64,000 bases of DNA. Origin: Tolypeutes matacus (lineage: Eukaryota > Chordata > Mammalia > Cingulata > Chlamyphoridae). Position numbers and translations under genes: made by a program. Positions 20,977-32,221 of the stretch are shown here, piece by piece. The DNA lies in NCBI GenBank assembly GCA_026826555.1, contig JAKSZT010054335.1, forward strand, positions 4,729,025 to 4,793,024. The letters are read 5' to 3'. How positions within the stretch are numbered: position 1 is the stretch's first letter; every line of letters starts with the position of its first letter. The notes beneath the pieces are model-generated. The model saw only the letters and a program-made list of their open reading frames with translations. It ran no database searches and was not told the DNA's origin.

Positions 20977-21084
20977 CAGATGAAGCTCGCGGCCGAGAAC
21001 CTCGGGGACGACTCGAGGGACGCGGACGCCGAAGGCCACCTGGGCGCCCCCGCCACCCCGCTCGTGGAGGCCGCATCTGCGTGA
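20977..21084 (+). CDS. ANO10: Probable terminal coding exon of ANO10 (anoctamin 10)
   Basis: A good acceptor (TGTGCTCTCTCCGCAG, ending 20976) leads into QQMKLAAENLGDD... and a TGA at 21082-21084. From memory, human ANO10 ends with a QQMKLVTENL-type segment in a short last exon, and ANO10 lies tail-to-tail with SNRK; both fit here. ANO10 (TMEM16K) is an endoplasmic-reticulum TMEM16-family lipid scramblase; this exon would encode only the cytosolic C-terminal tail, with no membrane helix. After the conserved ten residues the tail is divergent and longer than I recall for human (36 residues against about 23), with strongly GC-rich codons. All other ANO10 exons must lie left of the window. The assignment rests on the short match plus synteny. 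Confidence 0.62.
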   Translation, partial: QMKLAAENLGDDSRDADAEGHLGAPATPLVEAASA

Positions 21085-21280
21085 CCCCCGCCGCCTCTGC
21101 CCTCGGCTCCCGGCAGCAGGCGCCTCGCCGCGCGCCCCCAGCACCCCGGAGCCTCCCCGCCGTGCCAAGGGGGCTGCCGCGTCCAGCCGGGACGGCCGAA
21201 AGGCCTCTTCCTGCCGAGGACGCCCCACGGCAGACACGACGGTCACCGAGCTATTAAAGGCAGAACGCACCGCCCCGGCT
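21085..21280 (+). other. ANO10: ANO10 3' UTR and poly(A) signal
   Basis: An ATTAAA at 21253-21258, the second most common vertebrate polyadenylation hexamer, lies about 170 bp after the stop. Cleavage would be near 21275. A longer UTR using a later signal cannot be excluded, but the next several kb are extremely GC-rich and lack AATAAA. Confidence 0.5.
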
Positions 21281-24150
21281 CCTCCTTCCCGACGGCCGCG
21301 CCCGGGGGGGGGGGGTAGTGAGGGTGGGCGCTGCTGCCGCCTCCAGCCCCCTCGGCCTGGTCTGGCGCGGGGACCGCCGTGGCGGGCAGCGGCTCCAGCA
21401 GGACACGGGGGCGGCCACGCGTGGGCTCTTGCCCTCGAGGGCCGCCCGCGAGGAGGGGGCCGGGGGTGGCGCCTCCGCAGCCCGGTTTCGGCACCGCGGG
21501 TTGGGGACGCCCCCGGCCGCTGCTCGCCCCTTCTTGGCTGTTTTCATGGGTCCTCGAAGGCCTTTGGGTCCGTGTGTCCCCCCGCCTCATCCCCAGGACA
21601 GACACCGGTCCCGCCTGCCCCCTGCCCTGCAGGGCGGGGAACGGCGGTCAGCGCCGGTGACGCCCGAGGCCCTCCTCCAGCCTGTGTCCCCAGAGCCCCG
21701 CTTTGGGGAGCAGCCGCCCGGGGCACCCAGCAGCTCGGCCCCGCCTGGGCCCACGGCTGCTTCCGCGCCAGGCGGCCCTTGGCCGGGAGACGCTAGCGCG
21801 GGCCCCTTCCCGCCGTCACCACGGGCGTCCCCCAGTGCCGCCCACCCGGCTTCCTCGCTGCGCCCCCTGGGCGGCGCGGCGGCACCCAGCCGGCCTCAGC
21901 CGGTCACCCACAGTGGGGCCGGCCCTGGGCACGCGGCCACGGGCAGGAGGGTGCGGTGGGGTCCGCCAGGCTGCGCCAGGGGCGTGGGAGCAGGGGTCGT
22001 GGCGTCACCGGCTCGCCTGCGCCCCCGGCCGGGAGAGTGGCCGCTGCAGGAGGCAGGTGCTCAGGAGCCACGCGGCGCCACGGGGAGCACGGGCCAGGGG
22101 CCGAGGGGTCCCCACGGCTCCTCCCTGCGGCGGTTGGCGGGGGCTGGTGCTGCCCCACCCACCCGAGCACCGGCCTCGTGCGTGGAGAGACCCCTCGCTC
22201 CTCCCGCCTCCCCCTGCGTGGGCCTCGCCACGCCCTCCCCGGCGGCCCCTCCTAGCCCTCGGGTCCCACCCACACTGCCCCGGGCCTCGGGGTGCCGCGC
22301 CGAGCCCCTCCCCCAGCAGGGCTGTGAGCTGCACCTGCCACCTGCCACCTGCCCTCCCTGCGCCCAGGAGCAGCTGAGCCCAGGGCCGCAGGCTCCACGT
22401 GCGGCCAGGCAGCCGCGGGGGGCGGTGGGGGCCTGGGCGGGCCACGGGAGGGAGCCCGAAGGCCGAGGGGTCGGCGGGGGGCCTGCTGCCGAGCCGACCA
22501 CAGCAGTGGCCTGCGAGGGCTCCTGGGGGCCTGGATCCGGGGGTGCCCTGGGGGCCTCAGGCTCCTGCTCACGGCGCTCCCCCTCGCAGCCCCGGGAGGG
22601 CCACCACCTCTGCCCGCCCCGCTGCGCCGGCCTCCGGGCCAGCAGCTCTGACCCAGCGCCGAGTCGCCAGCCCGCCAGTGGGGCAGGACCCCAGGCCCGG
22701 CTCCCGGGGCTCCAGCGGAGGTGGGGTGGGGGTCAGGCCGTGGACCCTCCCCTCCCTGCGGTGCCCGCGCTGTCAGCCCCCCCACCAGCAGCACCAGACG
22801 CTCAGGGTGGAGAACAAACCTCCATGTTAGCGGTCACGGGGGGGGGGGGGGGGCAAGCACGTGTTCAGGCCACCCAGCCCGCCGGAGCCCGACACGCCCT
22901 GTGGGGCTCGGTTTCCGCCCATGACCCCCTTTTGTTGTGAGGAGAGCGAGCACGTAGGGGTCCAGTGACGTCCCCAGGTCATGCAGCAGGGCAGGGCCAG
23001 GGCCCCCGCATGGCCCCAGCCGCCCACCTCTGCCCTCCAGTCCCCGGCAGGGCCCTGCCCCACAGCCCCCACTGCCCCCGCTGCTCCCGGCCGTCCTCCA
23101 GGAACCCAGCAGCAAGGGGCGGCCACGGCGTGGTGCCCCCTTCCAAGCTGTGCTGAGGCCCTTGGCCCTGCCGGGGTGGCACCTGGTGCCAGGTCATGGC
23201 TCGGCCAGGTCTGAGGAGGCCGCCGGGCTCCAGGCTCCGCGCCATGCATGCCCCCTACCCTCCCAGGGAGCCTGCAGGGGACCCCGCTGGAGCTGGAAGG
23301 TCCTGCCCTCGGTCAGGGCAGCCGGGCCCTGGGCCCTGCCTCCATCCTCAAGGCCACAGCCCTGTCGGGGTCCCAAAAGGGGCCCGTGTGTGGGCTCGGC
23401 TGTGCAGCGGGACCGGTGGGCCTGGCCGGCGTGCAGGCAGCTGCTGAGCCCACCCTGCCGGGGGCAGTGAGGCCACGGGCGGGACCAGCTCGGCAGCGGG
23501 GCCCAAGGCTCCTCGGCCTGTGGCCGCAGATCCCGGGCCAGGCTCGCCTGGGACCTCACTCGATGCACTCGCCCTCGTGCCCCCAGCCTAGCCTGCTGGG
23601 TCAGATCTTGGGGGCCCAGGACCAGACCTCCTTGGCGACGCCTCAGGGGGTACCAGGCCTCGCTGATTTCCACCCAGAAGCGGCCGACGCTAAGGGCTCC
23701 TCCGTGAGAGACTCTTGTGCAACCTCATACTGTTGGTACATCTGCTGATTGTGTGTCCCTAGAGAGCGCTGACTCGGCAGGGAGGGAGGCGCGGGCTTCC
23801 CCTGTGGGTGGCTGTGGGTGCGGGTGGTCTCCAGAGACGAGCCGGAAAGGTAAAGGGGGAGCTTGCGGCACAGGCCACGCTGATGACACGGGGCTCACTG
23901 AAGACCAGGGGCCGCGGGGACAGAGGTGGCACTGTAGGCATTGAGAGGGCGCTGCACAGAGGCGGGGAGTCCCGTGAGGGGCCGGGCAGAGTGGAGGGCC
24001 TCGGCGCCCCGCAGTCCTCGGCTCCCAGGGCCGCGCCTGGCCGCAGGTGCTAGGTGTGAGCTGCCTCCACGGCGACGAGGCCAGGTTTTGCCCAAAACGC
24101 TGGACACCGTGACCTCGCCACGTTGACACAAAACTAACCATCACGCTGAC
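21280..24150. other. Very GC-rich interval between convergent genes
   Basis: This stretch has dense CpG, a G-run at 21306-21315 and another of about 16 Gs near 22838-22853. Long open frames in several phases, including one of 540 codons at 21318-22940, are explained by stop-codon depletion. They have low-complexity Pro/Ala/Gly/Arg composition and no domain. No gene or clear transposon is supported. Confidence 0.6.
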
Positions 24151-24261
24151 GTCAGAGAACAGGTGACTCCTCGGCAATGGGGAAACAAGGGCACAGACTT
24201 CCCGGCTCCGAGGCTCCCCGCGCGTGTCGTTCCACCAACCACTCTCCCCTGCAGCTCCAGC

Positions 24262-24416
24262 GAGGTGGGGGGGCAGCCCTGCGGGGGGGGGGGGGGGCCC
24301 GCCGGGGGGGGGGGGTCAGCCCTGCAGGAAGGGGGGGAGCAGCCCTGCAGGGGGGGGGACAGCCCTGCGGGGGGGGCCCCCCGGGGGGGGGGCAGCCCTG
24401 GGGGGGGGGGAGTCAG
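24262..24416 (+). repeat. G-run minisatellite (GCAGCCCTGC + poly-G)
   Basis: Six or so units consist of (G/T)CAGCCCTGC followed by 7-15 consecutive Gs, sometimes with a CCCGCC or CCCCCC break. The G-rich strand is +. Such runs strongly favour G-quadruplex formation (inference) and are prone to length error in sequencing. Confidence 0.9.
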
Positions 24417-24419
24417 GTC

Positions 24420-26044
24420 TCTAACTCCCATTTTTCCCACAGGCACAGGCCCGGAGGACACACTGAGGTGGGAGGAATTTACTGCCAAATCGTCAGATTA
24501 AAGTGCTGCTCAATGCCAGGAAAACCGCTGCCCAAGGGCAGGGTAACTAACCAGAGGACAAGTCGACAGCGCAGACGTGGATAAATATCTAACCGGAGGA
24601 GCAGAAGACAAATCGTCTCCACCTAATGCAGAGCGAAGAGACTTCTCAGAAAGCGCTGCCCTCCCCTCCCCCAAGAACCCAAGGCCCCAAACTGGCAAAT
24701 GATGGGGGTGGAGGTGGGGTCCTTGCAGGTGGAGTCAACGAAATGAGGACAGGGAGACCGAGAGCGGGCACGAAACTCCCGGGCCTGCCAGGCCACCTGG
24801 CGCAGGCCCCAAGCTGGGGGCAGGAGCCACGCTCCAGCCGTAACTTCCGCGGCCTCCGATTGGAGCCACGGCAGGAGGGGAGATGCCAGGTGGGGTCTGC
24901 CCACCTCAGCCCAGCGCTGCCCACTGCCACTGGAAAGGTGGTCCCCGGGCCCGGGGGCTGCAGGCATGCGGGAACAGCCACGTCTCGCCCGTCCGTCTGC
25001 TCCCTGGGAAGGGGGCACAGTGGGGCTCTTTGGGAAATGTTATGAGGCCAAGTCTTTATCTGAGCCCAAATGCTTGCTCCTAAAGAGGTACGTGCAGCTG
25101 TCCCACCTGGCCCCACCTACAGGCACGTAGTTCCTTATCGGAAACCCCAATACGTCAAGGTATTAGGGAGGTAATGAGACGGACATACAGATGTTATGAT
25201 AGCGCCAGTGTGGTTTAGAGTAGAACCCTAAAATGAAATGCCTTAGGAGTGCTTGCCCAGCCCTGGTACTGAAAGGGCAAAGGCAAGAGGACACCTGGAG
25301 ACTCACCTCTCCCATCCAGGTGTGCAGCCTGAGCAGTGGCTCTGGGATGGGGTCGGAGCTGAGTCCTTGGGTGCCCCACAGGACAATGCCCGCCCTGCCC
25401 GCCCCTTCCTATAGCTCTGCCAGGATAACAGCCACGTCCTCTGGCTTCTTGACATCTCAATTCTGCCTTTTAAAGAGGTTTACACGCAGTGCCTCTTCTG
25501 CCCAGGGCCTCTTCGGTGGCAGCAGGCCGTCGGTCAGTGAGGAGGGCTGAGAACTGTGGAGGCTGTGTCTGTAAAGGCACTGGGGCAGAACGGAGCACGC
25601 TTGGGAAGCGGCCTGCGGCACGAAGGACGCGTCCAGGCAGCGGCGCTGGGAGGCGCCCCTGGCCTGGTAGGGGCAGGGCAGCTCCGAGGGAGCGAATCCC
25701 CCTTTCAGAACCCCAGTTCCCTTCTCAAGCCCCCACCTGGGCTACCACTTCCACCTCTCTCCTGACGCTTTTCAGAGGCTTCTGTGGGCCTAGATTCTAG
25801 ATTTCTCTCTCATCCCCCTCAGCCTGGAGCAGCATCCGGAGCCGTTGAGCACACGGCCTTGGCAACACCCAGGCTCACCTGCCGGCCCGCCTCTCCACTG
25901 CTCACCTGCTCACCACTTCCTCTCACGCCCACGCTGCAGATCTGGGCAGGAGTCCCTGGGCAGCACCAGCCACGAAATCCGCAGGGTCTTCTGCAAAACA
26001 AAGCTAATTCCCTGTTTTCCTCCGAGAGCCGTACGGTTTCAGCC
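24420..26044. other. Intergenic stretch without recognised features
   Basis: GC content falls gradually towards 26 kb. I see no splice-consistent exon, no clear transposon and no conserved motif. The short open frames here are unremarkable. Confidence 0.5.
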
Positions 26045-26700
26045 CTTATACTTAGGCCTTGATCCCTTGTGAATTAATTTTTTTTTATATGAAGAGGGTT
26101 AGGGGTCCAAATTCACTTTTTTTGCATGTGAATTTCCAGTTGTCCCAGCACCAAACATTGAAGAGACTATTCTTACCTTATTTAATGAACTTGGTGCCCT
26201 TGTTGATAATCAATTGGCGCAGAGGTGAGGGTTTATTTCTGGACTCTCGATTCTACTCCATCGGTCCATGTACCTATCCTTACGACAGTACCGGTTTTAA
26301 TAACTGCAGCTTGGTAGTAAGTTTTCTAGGAAGTGTGAGTCCTCCACCTTTGTACTTCTTTTCCCAACTTGTTTGGGCTCTTCAGAACCCTTTGAAATTC
26401 CATATGAATTTGAGGATTGGCATTTCCATTTCTGCAAAAAGGGTGCTGGGATTTTGATAAGAGATTTCATTGAATTTGTAGAATGCTCTAAGTAGTATTG
26501 AAGTCTTCCAATACATGAACATGGGATGTCTTGCCATTTCTTTAGGTCTTTTTCTTTCAGCAATGTTTTGTAGTTTTCGGACACCAGTCTTTCACCTTCT
26601 TGGTTAAATTTATTCCTAGCTAGTTTATTCCTTTAGGTGCTATTGTAAATGGGATTGTTTCTTAATTTCCTTTTCAGATTGTTCATTACTGGTTGGCCCT
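26045..26700 (-). mobile_element. Old L1 ORF2 fragment
   Basis: Read on the minus strand this is middle-to-late L1 ORF2. On + it shows the familiar antisense text: TTGATCCCTTGTGAATTAATTTT, CCAGTTGTCCCAGCACC, GGACTCTCGATTCTACTCC, GGCATTTCCATTTCTGC and AGTTTTCGGACACCAGTC. The frame is broken. It lies downstream of the SNRK 3' end. Confidence 0.88.
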
Positions 26701-26724
26701 CCTGCCTTATACAACTAAAAACCC

Positions 26725-28430
26725 AAACACAATATATGGAACAATAGTTTTCAGCAGCAGGCAACGAGAATGAGTGCTCAGCTCGCTGCCTGCAGACAGT
26801 GGCCGGGAGCCCAAGCAGAGCTGAGCCGTCTTGCTGAGTTGAGCAAAGTTCGAGATTCAGGGGGACCCATGTGGATAGACTTTGCAGGGCTGAGCACCCA
26901 GAGAGGAGGGAGCTGCACAGAGAAATGACTGAGGTCCAGGGAGCTGCGGAGTCTCTGAGTACTGCTTAGCTCTTGTGTGTGAGGGAACAATGGCCAGGGA
27001 AAGAGCCACTGGAAAGCAGTAGCCAAACCATCAGCCAGAGTGGAAAGGCCTCAGTAGAGTCCTGGGGAGGGCGTTGCCTCAGGGGAGGGAGCTGCTCTGG
27101 GTCAGACCTAACAAAGTGTAAAAGCAAAATCTGAAGAATCCAACTAATCCCAAGTATCTGTATGGCCCAAGAAAATCAAACACTTTTTATATGAATACAA
27201 CAAAACCTATCACTCAACAATGGAATAACCTAATGAAAGAAACAAAACCCTAGAATTCTGTACTCAGTAAAAATATCTTTCAAAAATGAGGCTGAAAAAA
27301 AGACTTTCAGGCCAACAAAAGCTGACACTATGCCAGCTTATCTGCACTGTAAGTCTCTTAAAGAAGTTCTGCATACAGAGGGAAGACGAGCCCGATCAAA
27401 ATATGGATCTACACGAGGAAACGAAGAGCCTTGGACGTGATAAATATGTAGGCGAAACAAAAGACTTTCTTCTCATGTTTCAATCTCTTAAAAAGATAAT
27501 TGTTTAAAACAAAAATAATAACAATGTAGCATGAGATTTATACATATGGAGCAGTAAAATGTATGACAATAGCATAAAAAGGGAGGAAACTGGAAGCATC
27601 CTGTGCAAGCTGCTTACACTATACATGAAATGATACATTATTTGAAGGTAGACTGTGTTATGTGAAAAGATATTGTAACGCCTACAGCAAGCACAAAGAA
27701 ATGAAATAAACAGGTACAGCTAATGAGCCAATAATGGAGATAAAATGGAAACATAAAAAGTGCTCGTTTAAACCCAAAGCAGGGAGGTAAGGGGGTGGGG
27801 AACACCCCAAAGAACAGATAATTCAAAGCAGCTGGGAAGATGCTAGACCCAAATCCAACCACACATCCAGTCAGAAGGCAAGATTCTCAGACGGGATAAA
27901 AGTCAAGACCCTGACTATCTGCTGTCAGAAAAAACCCACTTTAAATATAAAGACACAGAAAGGTTAAAAGTCAAAGGATGGAAGAAGATAGACCTTCACA
28001 AGTGAAAAGAAAACGAGTGGCTATCTCAGCACCACACAAAGTAGATTTCAAAACAGAATCCTGCCAAGGATAAAGAGGAACATTTCATGGTGATAAAAGG
28101 GTCAGCTCATCCCGAGGACACAGTAACCCTAATGGTGTATCCGTCTAATCCCAGAGCTTCAAGTTTCAAGAAACAAAACTGGCAGAAACAGACAAATCCC
28201 CAAGTACAATCAGATGGCAGCTCTCCTCTCAGTAAGTGACAAGCGACAAGTATCAGTAAAGGTAGAGAAGACTTGGAAACTGGCCCCACCGACCGCGTCT
28301 CTCGGGCACTCCTGGGCCATCCACCGAGTTAGGCCGAATGCTGAGCCATGTAACACATTTCAGTAAGTTTAAAGATATAAAGAGTACGTTCTAGGACCAA
28401 AATGAAATTAGGAACAGAATGTGTGTGGGA
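26725..28430 (+). mobile_element. Old L1 fragment (ORF1 end to ORF2 endonuclease)
   Basis: Weathered L1 on the + strand. The ORF1 end is recognisable near 27255-27390 (ATATCTTTCAAAAATGAGGCTGAA, then AAAGAAGTTCTGCATACAGAGG). The ORF2 endonuclease start follows at 27900-28330 (CTGCTGTCAGAAAAAACCCACTTTAAATATAAAGACAC-like text, then GATAAAAGGGTCAGCTCATC). The first 500 bp are poorly preserved. No frame is intact. Confidence 0.75.
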
Positions 28431-28689
28431 AATTGCCAAATATTTGGTAATTGGACACCTTCCAACACGGCAGCTTTTGAAAGGATCCCTCCCTCACTGC
28501 TGCGCGGAGGAGGGAGAGGCAGGGCCAAGGCAGGGAGAGCCCTGGAGGACTGACAGGTCCAGGTGAGTGGGGAGACGCCGTGCACCGGCGAGCAGTGGAG
28601 GCAGAGAAGGGACCGGTTTGAACGGCCAAGATTTTCTGACTGGGTGTTGGGAAGAAGGCGCGAAGGATGACACCAGGTGTTTGGCTTAT

Positions 28690-29510
28690 ACAAAACTAAC
28701 GAAGGTTTGAAGATGCCGTTTATTGAGTTGGGAGAGGTGTGATTTGAGGGGAAGATGAAGTGTTGCACTCGTGAAAACAGATGCTTATTAGGCACATCCA
28801 AGTAGGTGAGTCCAACAGGCAGCTGGAGCCTGGTGGTCCTGGGGGGAAACATGGGCTAAATGTGCGTTCAGGCTTCACCAGCATAGATGTTAGGCCGAGT
28901 GAGCTCAGGAGACCCGGTGCGGCTGGAGATGGCATCCAGAATCGAGTGCTGGGACAGTCGACGTCCTGGACTTGGGAGCACGAGGAGGAACCGCAGGACT
29001 GACGAGCAGCTAACAGGAGAACTGGGGTCCTGAGAGCTGGGCCTCGTCAAGGAAAGCACGACAGACCCATCCAACGCTGACGGGCACTGAGAACGGCGCT
29101 CCCGAGCAGTGGCTGCCTGGGCCCGGGGTGGGGGCGGGGGCGTCACGGCCGTGGGCGCTGCTTCTCTCTGGGGTGATTAAATATCTAAAGCTGGTCGTGG
29201 TGGTGGCTCCACAGCTCTGGGAATATGCTTAAAGCCACGGAGTTCCACAAGTCAGTGAGCTGTGTGGTCATGTGGACAGTATCTCAATAAAGCCGTTTTT
29301 AAGACATCGGAGCATGAGATCGAGCACATGGAGGTCACTGCTGACCTTGGGAAAAGCAGTTCTGATGGGGCGACAGGAGAGAGAGAGAGGGTTCAACAGA
29401 GTGCAGACCGTGGTGGGGGCTTGCGGCAGTCCTCACTGCGCCCATTTACTCAATTTTTAGGGCGCACGGTGACCAGCCAAGTAAAGAAAGTGGCTGAACT
29501 AGGGAAATGA
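28690..29510 (+). repeat. Ancient interspersed repeat, split by an L1 end; family not assigned
   Basis: The halves 28690-29085 and 29306-29510 (e.g. CAAGTAGGTGAGTCCAACAGGCAGCTGG and GGAGGTCACTGCTGACCTTGGGAAAAGCAGTTCTGATGG) resemble parts of one widespread mammalian repeat I recall but cannot name. The middle is a separate L1 3' end. Confidence 0.4.
29086..29305 (+). mobile_element. L1M-type 3' end
   Basis: The core reads GTCGTGGTGGTGGCTCCACAGC, then GGGAATATGCTTAAAGCCACGGAG, GGACAGTATCTCAATAAAGC and an A/T-rich end, which is the typical old L1 3' UTR terminus with its AATAAA. Confidence 0.72.
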
Positions 29511-29769
29511 AGTAATATTTATGCTTTATTTGTATAAATGAAAGTATAGATCCCCGCTGGACCGCTCTGGGGCCCAGCTGGGATCTGTGCCTGAGGACAG
29601 TCACGGCTCTTCCTTCAGGTAGGTCTGACTGCAGGCGCCGGTGGCTGCGCGTAGAAAACCGGGGCTTCTGCACACGCTGGCTGAAGACGCCCAGGGCCGG
29701 GTATGTTCAAAGCCCGCCGTGCTCGCCTGCCCAGTAAGAAGCACAAAGTGGGACACGGTTTCTATTGCT

Positions 29770-32221
29770 GAACACCAAGATGTCACTTTATTATTTGGAT
29801 TTTTTTCGCATTTGTCACATACCTGTCAATGTTTACACAATGAGGAAAATCAACCAGCATTGGAAGCAACCGACCAAATCGGCTGATAATTCTGTAGCCT
29901 CATAACACACACCAATTCTTCATAGATTCAGTTCACTCTCACGGCTATTCTTAAAATCGGTGTCAAGATTGTCACATCTTTAAATACAGATAGAACTGCC
30001 AGAAGTACATGATTCTATACACACACATACAGAAAAACACAAGACCGACTGTTTTCCACAATATTTAATTTATACACTACTGTAACTGTGCAACTTTTGA
30101 AGACAGGTTAAGGGGTACAAGAAACAGTTTAGAGCAAGTAAGTAGTTTGGTCCAATATTATCTAATGTTAATGGTTATTTGCTCCCTCCCTCTTATTTGA
30201 CGACACACTGGGACATACAACACATGCACAATCACTCACACACGAAGAGACGGGGAGACGCCACTCAGACGGACGTGTGTGCCCCGAGGGCGACCAGCCA
30301 CACGCACTAGTAAGGCTATTTACAGCTCCGCAGCCCGGAAGCCAATGCTGCTGATCCTAAGGTGAGCACCACATAGACGCCGGAATATAAAGACCACTGA
30401 GAACGGAACACGTACGGGCTAGCTAGTTAGAAGGTGCCAGTCCAAGGCTATACATAGTCACAGAAAAAAGTATTTACATTACTTGGAAAACAGCTGCAAC
30501 AAAGAGTTATTGCCAATGCCCTTTATACACTTCTCTCCTACGCTGAAGATGTTCCGCTCACATCTCTGTGAGCCACACATCTTATTTCTGGCCCTTTGTA
30601 AGATCCCTGCTCAGGAATTTCAAGCAAATATGTTCTATGGCTTCACCCACACTTCCATTTTCATAGCTTTTCAATCATAAACGCCACACTGGACTAGAGC
30701 TGAAGCTTACAACGTATCTCGCGTAGGTCTAGGAGGTGAACGGAGTTAAGCGTAACGGTTACTTAGGTTAGTAAGTACACTGAAGGTCCGAGTTCCCGGG
30801 AGATGCTGATCCTGACGGCAGCAGCGGCAGTGTGTGCACGCGGCCACTCGACAAAGGAGGTGACCAGGAGGTGACCGACACGTCCTGCGGCCGGCGAGGC
30901 CCCTGGGCTGCTCTGAGGCCTCGGGGCGCAGCGTGAAAACGCCTGCCCTTCCCAAACCAGCACCTGCAACGTACGGTGTCCTACAAGATAAAATGCCACA
31001 GAAGATGACCGTCTGGTCAAAGTAGTAGTCTTTGTACAGGAATAGTTTAAAGCACGACTTCTTTGATGATTATTTTGGCAGGAAGGCAAAGTGAAAAATG
31101 CTTCCAGCAACAAAACAACAAAATACAAAGCACGCTTTCTGTGTTTTCATTTTTTCTGCATGTGTGAATTTTGCCCTTTTATGTTTTTGTTTTGTTTTTG
31201 ATCTGCCTAATCGTCATAGCTAACCTAGCCGAAAGATGTGCAATAATGGAAACAACCAAAGAGAAAAACCTAATTCTCATATGCCAATAAAACCCCAGCA
31301 AGTTCTTTCTCATTTCATTTCTGGGATTTGCCCCTGCCAGCCCTGTGTGCACCCTGCCTCCACCCCAGGCCCCACGGGGTCCCGTCCATCGACTCAGGTT
31401 AAAAGGAAACCCTGGGTGTGCCCCAAGGGGAGGACTTTACACAGAGCATCTTGTTCTGCTGGACAGACAGACTATAAGGAAAGACATCATCGATTCACTT
31501 CACGTTACAAAATAAGATTGTCTGCTTGTAATTAATTCACCACCACAGGGGAAGCTGCTTTACAAAGCTAAGTACTTTATCTCACCTATTACAAAAACAA
31601 GAACATCTTTTTCAGTTAAATTTTCAGAGCCCAAACTTTGCTTTTCACACTCTAGCTTAAGACAAACAGGTGTGGGCATGCTCAGAGCACGCTGCGAGGC
31701 CCTCGGTGCAGACGCCCGCTGCCCTGTGCTCGGCACAGGCCTCGGCGGCGCCCGGGCGCCCCACCCCGGGCCTGCCAGCGTCGCGGCTTTATTGCTTTGG
31801 TTCTGTCGCAGACACCACAGCGTGTGCCTCGGAGCACAGTTTCCACGTCACAGGTCAGGACGGGAATTTAGATTTTCCACAAGGAAACAAAAGCATTTTT
31901 TTCTCTCTTTAGGTTAAGTGCAGAAACATCAAATTTCTAAGTGCTCCATTTATATTAGGTTCCAAATATACATTTTAATCTAATCCCGATCATCCATCCA
32001 CATTAAAATTATAAAAGTAAAAAGTACACAGGAGACTTTTCGGCTGGCAAAGAAGTGCCTAGCAGCATGCAAAGACCATGCATTGTCACATCGTCAGGCG
32101 GACAAATGAAAATGTAATAAATAATCCCTCCTAACGCCCACGTTAAAACAGCAAAACTCAAGAGGGGCCAGTGAAGGGAGCCGGGCTGCCCAGCTCCGAG
32201 CGGGAGGCGCGCGGGGCCGCG
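29770..32221 (-). other. SNRK: SNRK 3' UTR
   Basis: About 2.45 kb of AT-rich, transposon-poor sequence follows the SNRK stop codon on the minus strand. The last minus-strand AATAAA (complement of 29787-29792) is followed by a GT-rich downstream element, so cleavage near 29770 is likely. Another AATAAA-type signal exists near 29525-29530. Lack of repeats over 2.4 kb, against dense repeats on either side, supports its being functional UTR. The exact end is inferred. Confidence 0.7.
29787..29792 (-). terminator. SNRK: Likely SNRK poly(A) signal AATAAA
   Basis: TTTATT on + reads AATAAA on the transcribed strand, about 2.43 kb after the stop. GTGTCCCACTTTGTGC on the minus strand just downstream is a plausible GU-rich element. 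Confidence 0.6.

Noticed and set aside
21318..22940. 540-codon open frame on the + strand
   Set aside because: It lies in very GC-rich DNA where stop codons are rare in every frame; overlapping frames of 140-220 codons exist on both strands. Composition is low-complexity Pro/Ala/Gly/Arg, with no domain.
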